DNA from: Clostridium sp.
GTDB lineage: Bacteria > Bacillota > Clostridia > Clostridiales > Clostridiaceae
Length of the DNA stretch: 57,766 nt
NCBI GenBank assembly: GCA_028692255.1
Contig: JAQUXS010000006.1
Location: 1-57,766, forward strand
Reading direction: 5' to 3'
Shown here one piece after another: positions 1 through 7,539 of the stretch. The notes under the pieces were generated by a model. It did no database searches. It saw nothing but the letters and a program-made list of their open reading frames with translations, and had not been told where the DNA came from. Both the position numbers and the translations under genes were made by a program. The stretch's first letter is position 1, and each line of letters opens with the position of its first letter.

Positions 1-809
1 TTTGGATCTTCTGTAGTTGCCCCTATAATTAATACACAAGACTTTCTTCTTCTTTCCGTTTCACCAAGTCTATTAAACCTTCCTGTATCCATAAAATAAA
101 AAAGCATTTCTTGTCCCTCTGGAGGGAGTCTATGTATTTCATCAAGAAACAGTATTCCTCCATCTGCTTTTTCTACTATTCCCGCTTTATCTGAATCTGC
201 ACCAGTATAAGCACCTTTAATATGACCAAATAAATGTGAAATAAGAAGCTGTGGATTATTGTAATAATCTGCACAGTTAAAAACAACAAATGGAGCATCT
301 TCATTAAGTTTCTTAATATAAACAGCATGCTTATACATCATGTTTGCAAAAAGTGTTTTTCCAACTCCTGTTTGACCAACAATTAATGTGTGAAGTCCAT
401 TTGGAGGATACAAAATTGCTGCTTTTGCCTGTTCAACTTGATTGTGAAGACTTGACTTTGCTCCTATTAATTTATCTAATGGCGATTCATTTTCTGTATC
501 TTTTTTATTATCTTCGCCACTTAAAATTTCATTAATATCTTTAATTTCAATTGGTCCCGCTTCAAGTTTATTGTTAGTAAGCCTTTCAACGCACTCTCTA
601 TCAATATAAAGCACTGGCCTTGTTTTTATCTTTATTATTTTATCCTGCCTTAAAAGTTCATTTAATTCCATACTCACGTTATTTCTTAAAATTTCAAGTT
701 CTTTAGATATCTCTGATGATTCAAAGCCACCTTTTTCTTTTAAATCTGAAATTTTAAAATCCTTGCTTCTGCTTATAATATAGTTATATATTTTATCTAT
801 TCTTTTCAA
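1..809 (-). CDS. LevR-like sigma-54-dependent transcriptional activator (N-terminal part only)
   Basis: The gene runs off the left edge, so about 269 N-terminal codons are visible. An N-terminal winged-helix-like region (about residues 1-70) is followed by an AAA+ sigma-54 interaction domain. That domain has a Walker A (GQTGVGKT), a GHIKGAYTGA loop that is a variant of the GAFTGA sigma-54 contact motif, and a Walker B (GGILFLDEIH). This order of HTH then AAA+ is typical of LevR/PTS-type activators, which usually carry PRD and EIIA domains further downstream; those would lie outside the window. The start is TTG at 809, chosen because a GAGGTGAT ribosome site sits about 7 nt upstream. The controlled operon is not visible. 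The family is confident, the regulated pathway unknown. Confidence 0.88.
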   Translation of the reverse strand, partial: MKRIDKIYNYIISRSKDFKISDLKEKGGFESSEISKELEILRNNVSMELNELLRQDKIIKIKTRPVLYIDRECVERLTNNKLEAGPIEIKDINEILSGEDNKKDTENESPLDKLIGAKSSLHNQVEQAKAAILYPPNGLHTLIVGQTGVGKTLFANMMYKHAVYIKKLNEDAPFVVFNCADYYNNPQLLISHLFGHIKGAYTGADSDKAGIVEKADGGILFLDEIHRLPPEGQEMLFYFMDTGRFNRLGETERRRKSCVLIIGATTEDP

Positions 810-856
810 TAATATCACCTCATGATTAATACACAAATTATATCTGTATTAATCTT

Positions 857-885
857 ATTATATAATGTATCAAAAACGACTTCAA
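857..885 (-). promoter_or_regulatory. Sigma-A promoter of the LevR-like gene
   Basis: On the minus strand TTGAAG (885-880) and TATAAT (862-857) are separated by exactly 17 bp, about 48 nt upstream of the TTG start. The activator gene itself therefore appears to be read by the housekeeping polymerase. Confidence 0.6.
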
Positions 886-901
886 TAAATATGAAAAAAT
901 A

Positions 902-951
902 AACTATTTCAAAATGTAACAGGATTTATCTGCCCATATTTTGAAATAGTT
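902..951 (-). terminator. Hairpin terminator after the Cof-type HAD gene
   Basis: Perfect 14-bp inverted repeat (902-915 with 938-951), AT-rich, with a 22-nt loop. On the minus strand it is followed by a TTATTTTTT tract. It begins 5 nt beyond the HAD stop codon. Confidence 0.6.
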
Positions 952-955
952 CATC

Positions 956-1798
956 TTATCCATTTAAAATAAATTTATCGATTACCTTTGCTACCCCATT
1001 GTTATCATTAGTTTCAGTTATATAATCCGCACTATCCTTTACAATACTATTTCCATTCCCCATGGCAACACCAAGACCTGCATATTGTATCATAGAAAGA
1101 TCATTTTCACTGTCACCTATACTTATTATCTCTTCCCTTTTAATATTATAATATTTAGCTAGCTCTTCAACTGCTCTTCCTTTTGATACACATTTTGAAG
1201 TTATTTCAATATTTCTCATGTATGAACTTACTGTTTCAAGATTTTCAATGCTTTTAAGTTCGTCCTTTGCATCTCTTATTCTTTTAGAACTAGAATCCAG
1301 TACTTCACATTTTATTATTTTATCTCCACAGTTTTCAATTAATTTTCTAGTACTGTCCTTACCTTTTAGTAGCTGAACATCCATTTTACCATTATCATTT
1401 TTAAATATAAATTTTAAATAAAAATATTTAGTCAAGAAGTATACAAGCCTACTCTGACACAGCACCCTACTTTGAGTATTAAAGTTTACCTTTACCCTAT
1501 GTCTCTTACAAATTTTCAAAACTTTCTCTATGTCATCTTTAGTCAGTGCACTTCTATATATCTCATTTTCAGATTTTTTTTCTTTTATTATAGCACCATT
1601 AGAAGCAATAACTACTGGTTCAACCCCTAAAAGTTCTGAATAAAAAGCTGCATTGCTATATATTCTACCTGTGCTTACAACTATACGAACTCCTAAATCA
1701 CTTGCCTTCTTAATTGACCTTTTAGTTATATCACTTATAGTTTTTTTGCTTGTTAAAAGAGTTCCATCAATATCAATACATAATAATTTATATTTCAT
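956..1798 (-). CDS. Cof-type HAD-superfamily phosphatase
   Basis: About 280 residues, the usual length for Cof/YkrA-like HAD IIB phosphatases, which dephosphorylate small phospho-metabolites in the cytoplasm. Motif I is DIDGT (D9 nucleophile, D11 acid/base). The Cof-specific segment STGR follows, and motif IV is GDSENDLSM near residue 228, followed by the GVAMGN signature. The start at 1798 was preferred over an in-frame ATG at 1813 because GGTGG lies about 5 nt upstream of the former and nothing comparable precedes the latter. The gene is followed by its own hairpin terminator. The substrate cannot be read from the sequence. Confidence 0.88.
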   Translation of the reverse strand: MKYKLLCIDIDGTLLTSKKTISDITKRSIKKASDLGVRIVVSTGRIYSNAAFYSELLGVEPVVIASNGAIIKEKKSENEIYRSALTKDDIEKVLKICKRHRVKVNFNTQSRVLCQSRLVYFLTKYFYLKFIFKNDNGKMDVQLLKGKDSTRKLIENCGDKIIKCEVLDSSSKRIRDAKDELKSIENLETVSSYMRNIEITSKCVSKGRAVEELAKYYNIKREEIISIGDSENDLSMIQYAGLGVAMGNGNSIVKDSADYITETNDNNGVAKVIDKFILNG

Positions 1799-1879
1799 AT
1801 ACACCACCCGCATTATCCAATCATTTTCATAAATTATATCATACTATATGATGTTTTATCTTTAAGGTATTGTAAATTT

Positions 1880-2254
1880 TTATTTATTTCTCTCTGGCAA
1901 TATCTCAGTCCAATATCCATCTGGATCACTTATAAAATATATTCCCATCTTCTTATTCTCGTAGCACACACATCCCATATCACTGTGTTTCTTAAATGCG
2001 CCATCAAAATCATCTGTAAATACAGCAAGATGAATTTCATTATCTCCAAGATTGTAAGACTCTTTTCTATCTGTAAGATAAGTTAATTCAAGCTCATGTT
2101 CTGTCTTTCCATCGCCAAGATATGCAAGTGTAAATTCTCCATTTGGCTCATTATATCGTCTTACTTCTTTAAGTCCAAGTGCCTCTTCATAAAATTTAAG
2201 ACTTTTTTCAAGATCAAATACATTTATATTATTATGCGTAAATTTAAAATTCAT
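1880..2254 (-). CDS. gloA: Lactoylglutathione lyase-like glyoxalase (VOC fold)
   Basis: A 124-residue single vicinal-oxygen-chelate module. The order of likely metal ligands matches glyoxalase I: H7/H8 region, E in HELELTY, H in EIHLAV, and E in WTEILPE near the C-terminus. GIYFISDPDGYWTE is the classic family ending. The family converts the hemithioacetal of methylglyoxal, although many clostridial members use thiols other than glutathione or have other substrates. AAGGGGAAA precedes the ATG. It lies between the HAD gene and the DUF1284 gene on the same strand. Confidence 0.8.
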   Translation of the reverse strand: MNFKFTHNNINVFDLEKSLKFYEEALGLKEVRRYNEPNGEFTLAYLGDGKTEHELELTYLTDRKESYNLGDNEIHLAVFTDDFDGAFKKHSDMGCVCYENKKMGIYFISDPDGYWTEILPERNK

Positions 2255-2335
2255 TTTTATTTCCCCTTTATCTCATATTTTATCTATATTATATCAGAAT
2301 TTTAATTCATTTTTATAAATTACCTTAAAAACAAT

Positions 2336-2728
2336 CTATTCCTTCTTTAGTTTCATGTACCACAAACATTTTTCATGCCAAGAACATGTTCCGCAAATCT
2401 TCTTTGCCTCTTTAACACTTCCTATTTTTTCATTTACAAGTTTAAAAATATGTGAAGCTTTATAAATACCTTCACTTTCCAATTGCAGTTTTTCAAGTAC
2501 ATTCTTATCCATGTCACCTATTTCTACAAAATCCTTACATTTACCATCAATATTATTTCTGCACTTCTCACATATATCATCACAGCTATCTATAATTTCA
2601 ACTTCTAGACTTTTGTTTTTATGTATATATTTAATTATTTTATCCATATTTTTTGTAAATCCTTCATTATACCCATATCCCTGAAACCCCTGCATACATA
2701 GGAAATGGTGCGCTCTTAATTTAATCAT
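2336..2728 (-). CDS. DUF1284 domain protein (cysteine-rich)
   Basis: A 130-residue protein beginning MIKLRAHHFLCMQGF, the hallmark N-terminus of DUF1284. It also has a CDDICEKC...GKC cysteine cluster and a second CGTC...C cluster near the C-terminus. Such spaced cysteines suggest a metal or iron-sulfur site, but no biochemical role is established for this family. GGTGG precedes the ATG. It is co-oriented with gloA, 81 nt upstream of it, and the two may be co-transcribed. Confidence 0.8.
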   Translation of the reverse strand: MIKLRAHHFLCMQGFQGYGYNEGFTKNMDKIIKYIHKNKSLEVEIIDSCDDICEKCRNNIDGKCKDFVEIGDMDKNVLEKLQLESEGIYKASHIFKLVNEKIGSVKEAKKICGTCSWHEKCLWYMKLKKE

Positions 2729-2787
2729 GCACTTCCACCCACCTTGAATTTTTTAATTATTTGTTTTTTATTATACATAAAAAAAAG

Positions 2788-2826
2788 ATTAATGTACAAA
2801 TCCTCAATGATAATTTGTACATTAAT
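2788..2826. terminator. Bidirectional hairpin terminator downstream of the DUF3298 gene
   Basis: Perfect 14-bp inverted repeat (2788-2801 with 2813-2826), 11-nt loop. It is followed by CTTTTTTTA on the minus strand and TGTTTTTA on the plus strand. It lies 5 nt after the stop codon of the minus-strand gene. Confidence 0.8.
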
Positions 2827-2831
2827 TGTTT

Positions 2832-3527
2832 TTATAAAAATTTACTTATTGGCCCACCTGGCATTTGAATATTCTTAAGCTTATCATATGGAATCTCTAT
2901 TTTAAACAATCCATAATAATAAGGAGTATATTCATAAACTTGGTAATATAGTACTAAACTATTTGGCGTTAAATAATACTGCTGATTTTCTGATATTCCA
3001 TTATATTCATTAATTAAAGAAATATTCTTATCTTTAATATACTGATTTGCAAGTTCATTTAAAATTATTATATAACATACTTTTCCATTAAATAAATCGC
3101 TAAAATTATATATTTGTCCAGTTTCTACGTTAACAGTTATAGAAACATATGCTGTAAAACCATGAGCTGCTTTATTTATATAAGTATACATGCTAAATAA
3201 TATACTTAAAATGCCATTTTGATTTAACTTTACTTCATAAGTTCCAAGTATTTCATTAAAATCTATAACCTCTGGCTTAAGCACCTGACTTCTAAAAAGT
3301 TCACTTACTTCATTTATAATCCCGTTATTTATTTTTGTTAAATTTTCTTTATTATCGGGATTAGGTATAAATGGATACAGTATACCTAATTTTTCTGGCA
3401 TTAGTTTTTGCTGTTTGAGTTCTATACTATCATCACTTCTATAATTGTTATTGATATTATAACTAACATCAGAATTATAAGGGCAATCTAAATATTCACA
3501 TTTAAACGGATATCTAAAATAAATCAT
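2832..3527 (-). CDS. DUF3298 (RsiV-type) domain protein
   Basis: 231 residues. The segment around FTAYVSITVNVETGQIYNFSDLF and the C-terminal YYQVYEYTPYYYG...KIEIPYDKL match the DUF4163/DUF3298 pair. That pair forms the extracytoplasmic part of the anti-sigma factor RsiV and of many clostridial stand-alone proteins. Unlike RsiV there is no N-terminal helix or transmembrane segment. No signal peptide is evident either, so its location is uncertain. The N-terminus has two cysteines (KCEYLDCPY) that might form a disulfide or metal site. AAGGAA precedes the ATG. It is probably a single-gene unit with its own terminator. Confidence 0.7.
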   Translation of the reverse strand: MIYFRYPFKCEYLDCPYNSDVSYNINNNYRSDDSIELKQQKLMPEKLGILYPFIPNPDNKENLTKINNGIINEVSELFRSQVLKPEVIDFNEILGTYEVKLNQNGILSILFSMYTYINKAAHGFTAYVSITVNVETGQIYNFSDLFNGKVCYIIILNELANQYIKDKNISLINEYNGISENQQYYLTPNSLVLYYQVYEYTPYYYGLFKIEIPYDKLKNIQMPGGPISKFL

Positions 3528-3599
3528 TTAATTCCTTTCAGTATAAGTGTTTTCATTAACATATTATTATATTAATTTAATTGATGTGAATAAAATAAA

Positions 3600-3626
3600 C
3601 CGCCACACTATTTTTAGTGCGACAGC
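3600..3626 (-). terminator. Terminator hairpin of the CACTA-family repeat
   Basis: On the minus strand an 11-bp stem with several G-U pairs (CTGTCGCACTA pairing with TAGTGTGGCGG) is followed by TTTATTTTATT. It sits directly after the desulfidase pseudogene. It belongs to a family of similar hairpins seen elsewhere in the window. Confidence 0.7.
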
Positions 3627-3631
3627 CCCTA

Positions 3632-4328
3632 TTATTGATTAAGCATTATTTTTAAGACCTCTGTATCAGTATCTTTCATGCCTTTACGTGCAAGCCTTCC
3701 AACTGCAGATATGGTATCCTCAACTGTTTCTTTCACTATCCCGCAATCTTCTTTAAAAGAAATGTCTTTCATCGCAAGGAAATGCCCCATCATTGCAGCA
3801 TCAAGGCTTGATGCTATTTTAGCCGCACAGGATTCTTTAGCATATATTATTACTGGCAAAGATGTAGTCATACCTTGATTTCCACTGCCGGAATTTGTAA
3901 CTACAGGTAAACTGCACCCACTCATTCTAGCATCAGAACCTGCAGCTGCATATGCCCTAATCTTTGTTAGCACTCCAGTTCCATAACATTCTAAAAGCAT
4001 TTTACCAACATTAACTCCATACTTTTTAGATAGTCCCTCTTCTGCTATTTTTAAATTATACTGAATTTGCTTATCTAACAATTCCTTTACGTCTTCAATT
4101 TTCACACTTTTAGCAAAATCATATATATCTTTTACATTTAAAACACTTCTATCTGACAATGGTGAATTAAATCCCTTACTTTCAAAACTTTCTTTAAAAA
4201 TAACTTTACCATTTTTCTCAATTCTTGATATATTAGTATGTGTATGAATTATTTCAACGAGAACATTGTCATCTTTAAATGAAGCTTCTACGATAATATG
4301 AACAATACTTATCTTTACTTAAACTCAT
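3632..4328 (-). pseudogene. Decayed L-cysteine desulfidase / UPF0597 gene
   Basis: The intact family is about 420 residues. Here a good GGAGG site and ATG at 4328 give only 17 codons before a stop. In another frame the middle of the family protein continues (VHIIVEASF..., then HTNISRIEKNG at about 4250-4200), followed by an open stretch from 4159 with the family motifs SDARMSG and NSGSGNQG. After LPVIIYAKE the sequence jumps directly to CAAKIASSLDAA near the C-terminus, so roughly 80 residues are missing in frame. The gene therefore has an out-of-frame deletion of about 100 codons near the start and a second in-frame internal deletion. The family degrades cysteine to pyruvate, sulfide and ammonia; this copy is very unlikely to be active. 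Confidence 0.78.
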
Positions 4329-4445
4329 CAAAATTCCTCCATTATTTTTCATATTATTAACTTTATATACCGAAATTAACAACATGTCAAATTTTAAGCA
4401 AAAACAGTAAGTAATTATCAAAGATTATTGAATTTTTATTGAAAT

Positions 4446-5429
4446 TTATTCATTTAAGGCATTCTTATTATTCATTAGATAATCTATTTGCTCTAAAAAA
4501 CTTAGGGTATCCGTAAAATAATCTATCTTGATGCTTTCTTTTCCTTGTAGTGTTTTAACCAATTTTATATTATCCTGACTTTTATGTGAAATTTCAACTA
4601 CTGAACTTGTTATTTCATCCATAGCTTGTGCAGATTCATCGAAAGAACTGCTAATATCTCTTATTTTTTCAGTAGTATTACCATTTGATTTTTTAATATT
4701 TGAAAAAAGCTCTATGGCTCTGCTAGTTTTTGATGACCCATTTTCTAGTTTAGTAACAACATTAGATAAACTGCTATTTAATTCATCTATTGAACGAGTT
4801 ACTTTATCTAAGTTTGAAGCTATTGAAGTGGATAATTTTTTTGTTTCATCTGATAATTTTTTAACCTCATTTGCAACTACTGAAAAGCCTTTCCCTGCTT
4901 CACCAGCACGTGCAGCTTCAATATTGGCATTTAAAGATAACATATTTGTTTGTTCTGATATCTCAGTAATTTCATTTGAAAATGAATTTATTGTTTTGAC
5001 ACTTTCTTGTAAATCATTAAAATTAGTTTTAAATGACTTTATAGATCCAGATATTGATAACATTTCGTTATTTATAGAGCGAACACTTGATTCACCTTCA
5101 ACTATAAGCGAACTGTCATCTTTGAGATTTTTATCTATAGATCTTGATGCTTCAACAAGATTTTGTATATTAGTATTAAATTCTTCTTCCACCGCTGTTA
5201 TATTATTTAATGTATCATTAGTATATTTAGAAGACTCATCAATTTTACTAATAAAACTTATTAATTCACTTTCACTATCCATAAGCTCTGTTACTTTTTT
5301 AGCGATTAATTTATTTGTTTCTTTTATTGTTGTATCTATATTAAAATCATTCTTTTCATTGGACTTCATGGATACATCTGAAGTTTTTATATTATCTTTA
5401 TCTATATTTTTATTTTTAAACCACATCAT
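4446..5429 (-). CDS. Soluble methyl-accepting chemotaxis-type signalling protein
   Basis: 327 residues with no transmembrane segment or sensory domain beyond a short charged N-terminus. Almost the whole protein is MCP coiled coil. The highly conserved hairpin tip, which binds CheA/CheW, is at about residues 157-192 ([27 protein letters not shown]). It is a cytoplasmic signalling module that needs a partner for sensing. The gene starts 15 nt after the FIST gene ends, with its GGAGG site in the gap. The obvious inference is that the FIST protein supplies the input. Confidence 0.9.
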   Translation of the reverse strand: MMWFKNKNIDKDNIKTSDVSMKSNEKNDFNIDTTIKETNKLIAKKVTELMDSESELISFISKIDESSKYTNDTLNNITAVEEEFNTNIQNLVEASRSIDKNLKDDSSLIVEGESSVRSINNEMLSISGSIKSFKTNFNDLQESVKTINSFSNEITEISEQTNMLSLNANIEAARAGEAGKGFSVVANEVKKLSDETKKLSTSIASNLDKVTRSIDELNSSLSNVVTKLENGSSKTSRAIELFSNIKKSNGNTTEKIRDISSSFDESAQAMDEITSSVVEISHKSQDNIKLVKTLQGKESIKIDYFTDTLSFLEQIDYLMNNKNALNE

Positions 5430-5444
5430 AAAAATTTACCTCCG

Positions 5445-6512
5445 TTATTCAAAACAAATTACAATCATAGTTTGGTTAAGCAATTTATTATTAAGATGCT
5501 CTCCATAACATGTAATTCCAGCAAACGAGCCTAACTTTTGTAGTTCAGATGTAAATGTAGACGAAATGTTTTTTTCTTTAAAAAGAACAGTTCTTAATAT
5601 ACAATTGATTACTATTGATCCCGATATACTTGGCATTTCCGTTTTAATTTTACGAATTGTTTTATCCAAGACTTCCATAGGTTCTCTGCTTTTTAATATA
5701 TTTACATATGAATTTTTGTATACCCTTCCATAAAAACTCAGAGAATTATCATTTTCAACTTTTTTAATAGAAGATATATAAACTTCATCTCCTATAATTC
5801 TTCCAATAGGATTGTTAATAAAATATTTTGATACATCTTTTGGGGATATATTTAGAGCTTCTGCATATGTTTTTATTATTGGTTTGTTATCTAACTCATA
5901 TATTTTTTTATCTTTAGGACTGGCTTTAGTTACTACGAATTGATGTTCCGTTGGTTCATAAATATTTTCTTTATATATATTTATTTTACCGTCGTTATTA
6001 TGTAATAAAGTTAAGATAGTAACATTTGAATAAATTTCACCGTTGTAAGCTAAAAATGTTTTTTCAAATTTCAAATCATCCGCTGAACTAGCTCCAACAA
6101 TTGGAATGTTGTCCTCTTCAAATACACTACTTAAAACAGATAAACTTTTTTCCTCCGCATTGGACATTCCATCTGTTAATTCAAATAATATAGTATTTTG
6201 TGTATTGAATCCCTTCTTGAAATCTTTTAGTTTTTCTATGTATGTTATAGGTGCCTTATCTATATTTTTCATAACCATAGTTTTAAACTCTATGTTATTT
6301 TCAAAAGCAATAAGTGATACACCATCATTAATTCCTTTCTTAGATATTTCTCCGCAAGATGTACAACCTATAATTTCAGCATCCATAAACTTTTCTTTTA
6401 ACAAAGATGTTACTTCTTTAAAATAACTAATTTTGCTAAAATATATGATAAGTTTGGGATTGTGTAAATTTGTTGTAGATTCAATTACAGCAGTTTGTGC
6501 ATCATCAGCCAA
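5445..6512 (-). CDS. FIST domain sensory protein (possible 5' frameshift)
   Basis: About 355 residues with a FIST N-terminal domain (GCTSCGEIS, LTDGMSNAEE, VGASSADD) and a FIST C-terminal domain (NPIGRI...GEVYISS, ending in a GSFAGITCYGE-type segment). FIST domains are thought to bind small ligands such as amino acids and feed signal-transduction proteins. The open frame can only begin at TTG 6512, which has no ribosome site. A strong GCGGAGGCG site lies upstream of an ATG at 6535, whose frame reads MKTFSGYS (a normal FIST start) and then stops unless one base is gained near 6512. Either the gene is frameshifted at codon 9 or translation starts weakly at TTG. Operonic with the chemoreceptor. 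Confidence 0.82.
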   Translation of the reverse strand: MADDAQTAVIESTTNLHNPKLIIYFSKISYFKEVTSLLKEKFMDAEIIGCTSCGEISKKGINDGVSLIAFENNIEFKTMVMKNIDKAPITYIEKLKDFKKGFNTQNTILFELTDGMSNAEEKSLSVLSSVFEEDNIPIVGASSADDLKFEKTFLAYNGEIYSNVTILTLLHNNDGKINIYKENIYEPTEHQFVVTKASPKDKKIYELDNKPIIKTYAEALNISPKDVSKYFINNPIGRIIGDEVYISSIKKVENDNSLSFYGRVYKNSYVNILKSREPMEVLDKTIRKIKTEMPSISGSIVINCILRTVLFKEKNISSTFTSELQKLGSFAGITCYGEHLNNKLLNQTMIVICFE

Positions 6513-6654
6513 CTGTACCCAGAAAATGTTTTCATGTTAAATCGCCTCCGCTCGTGTTCTTAATTTGTTATTTTAATATATATGGAAATACTCGTTCATT
6601 TATTAACAAACTTTACTATATCTATTGGATTTGCCGAATAACCTATAAAAAAGA

Positions 6655-6682
6655 ACCGCTGCACTATTTTTTAATGCAGCGA
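6655..6682 (-). terminator. Terminator of truA (CACTA-family hairpin)
   Basis: On the minus strand CGCTGCA pairs with TGCAGCG around an A-rich loop, followed by GTTCTTTTTTATA. It lies 13 nt beyond the truA stop. Confidence 0.85.
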
Positions 6683-6694
6683 TTCCTTACCTTA

Positions 6695-7432
6695 CTAATA
6701 TTGAACTTCTTTTAAACACAAACCTTTTGCTTGTGCTATTGATCCATGTTCTGTTCTTTCCTTTTTATCTAATATTTTTTGAACATCTTGAACTTTAAGC
6801 TTACCTGAAGCTGCATCTAACAGCGTTCCTATTATAATTCTTACCATGTTAAGTAGGAAGTCTTCTCCATTTATCTCTATTTCTAAAATGCCATTTACTT
6901 CTTTTATGTTTATATAATTAATTGTTTTAACAGTTGATCTAGTATCTGATTTTAAATTTGTAAAACTCTTGAAGTCGTGAGTTCCAGTTAAAATTTCTGA
7001 TGCCTTTTTCATATCACTTATATTTAATTTTTCATCAATTTGATATACATATTTTCTATTAAATACATTTCTAAACTTACTATTATTTATTCTGTAGACA
7101 TATGTCTTTGACTTCACATTGTATCTTGCTTGAAACCTTTCTGGAACCTCTTCAATAGATTTTACTACTATGTCTTCAGGCAAAAATTCATATAAATAAT
7201 CTAGCATTAATTGCTCACTAAGCTGGCATTCAGTGTGAAAATTTGCTATGTAATTTTCAGCATGCTCTCCTGGATCAGTTCTGCCGCAGCCTATCACTTT
7301 GACTTTTTCATCTGCCATTTTAGACAAAACATTCTCTATTTTATATTCTATAGTTGAATCTCCAACCTTTTGTCTTTGCCATCCCTTATATTTACTTCCA
7401 TCATATTGAATTGTCATTTTTAAATTTCTCAT
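6695..7432 (-). CDS. truA: tRNA pseudouridine synthase A (divergent paralogue)
   Basis: 245 residues, normal TruA length. The enzyme isomerises uridines 38-40 in the tRNA anticodon arm. The catalytic loop is CGRTDPGEHA (residues 49-58, catalytic D53). TruA proteins usually have GRTDAGVHA, so P54 and E56 are unusual substitutions next to the catalytic Asp. The family segments QYDGSKYKGWQRQ, YRI, GTHDFKSF and NFLLNMVR-like FLLNMVRIIIG are present. GAGGT precedes the ATG. It stands alone with its own terminator, away from any ribosomal-protein operon, as expected of a second copy. Family certain, exact site specificity not. Confidence 0.87.
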   Translation of the reverse strand: MRNLKMTIQYDGSKYKGWQRQKVGDSTIEYKIENVLSKMADEKVKVIGCGRTDPGEHAENYIANFHTECQLSEQLMLDYLYEFLPEDIVVKSIEEVPERFQARYNVKSKTYVYRINNSKFRNVFNRKYVYQIDEKLNISDMKKASEILTGTHDFKSFTNLKSDTRSTVKTINYINIKEVNGILEIEINGEDFLLNMVRIIIGTLLDAASGKLKVQDVQKILDKKERTEHGSIAQAKGLCLKEVQY

Positions 7433-7484
7433 TTTTTTACCTCAACTTTTTTTAATATCAATCTTATTATATCAGTTTTAATAC

Positions 7485-7529
7485 AAAAAAGGACTGTTCA
7501 TAGTATTTTTACTACAAACAATCCTTTTT
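7485..7529 (-). terminator. Terminator of the MMPL exporter gene
   Basis: A stem of about 13 bp with a mismatch (AAAGGATTGTT with AACAGTCCTTT on the minus strand) is followed by TTTTTTG. It begins 11 nt after the MMPL stop and may also act on the plus strand. Confidence 0.7.
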
Positions 7530-7539
7530 AATTTACATT

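Noticed and set aside
4714..5508. 264-codon open frame on the plus strand opposite the MCP gene
   Set aside because: It is the antisense shadow of the highly helical MCP coding sequence, has no ribosome site and no domain.
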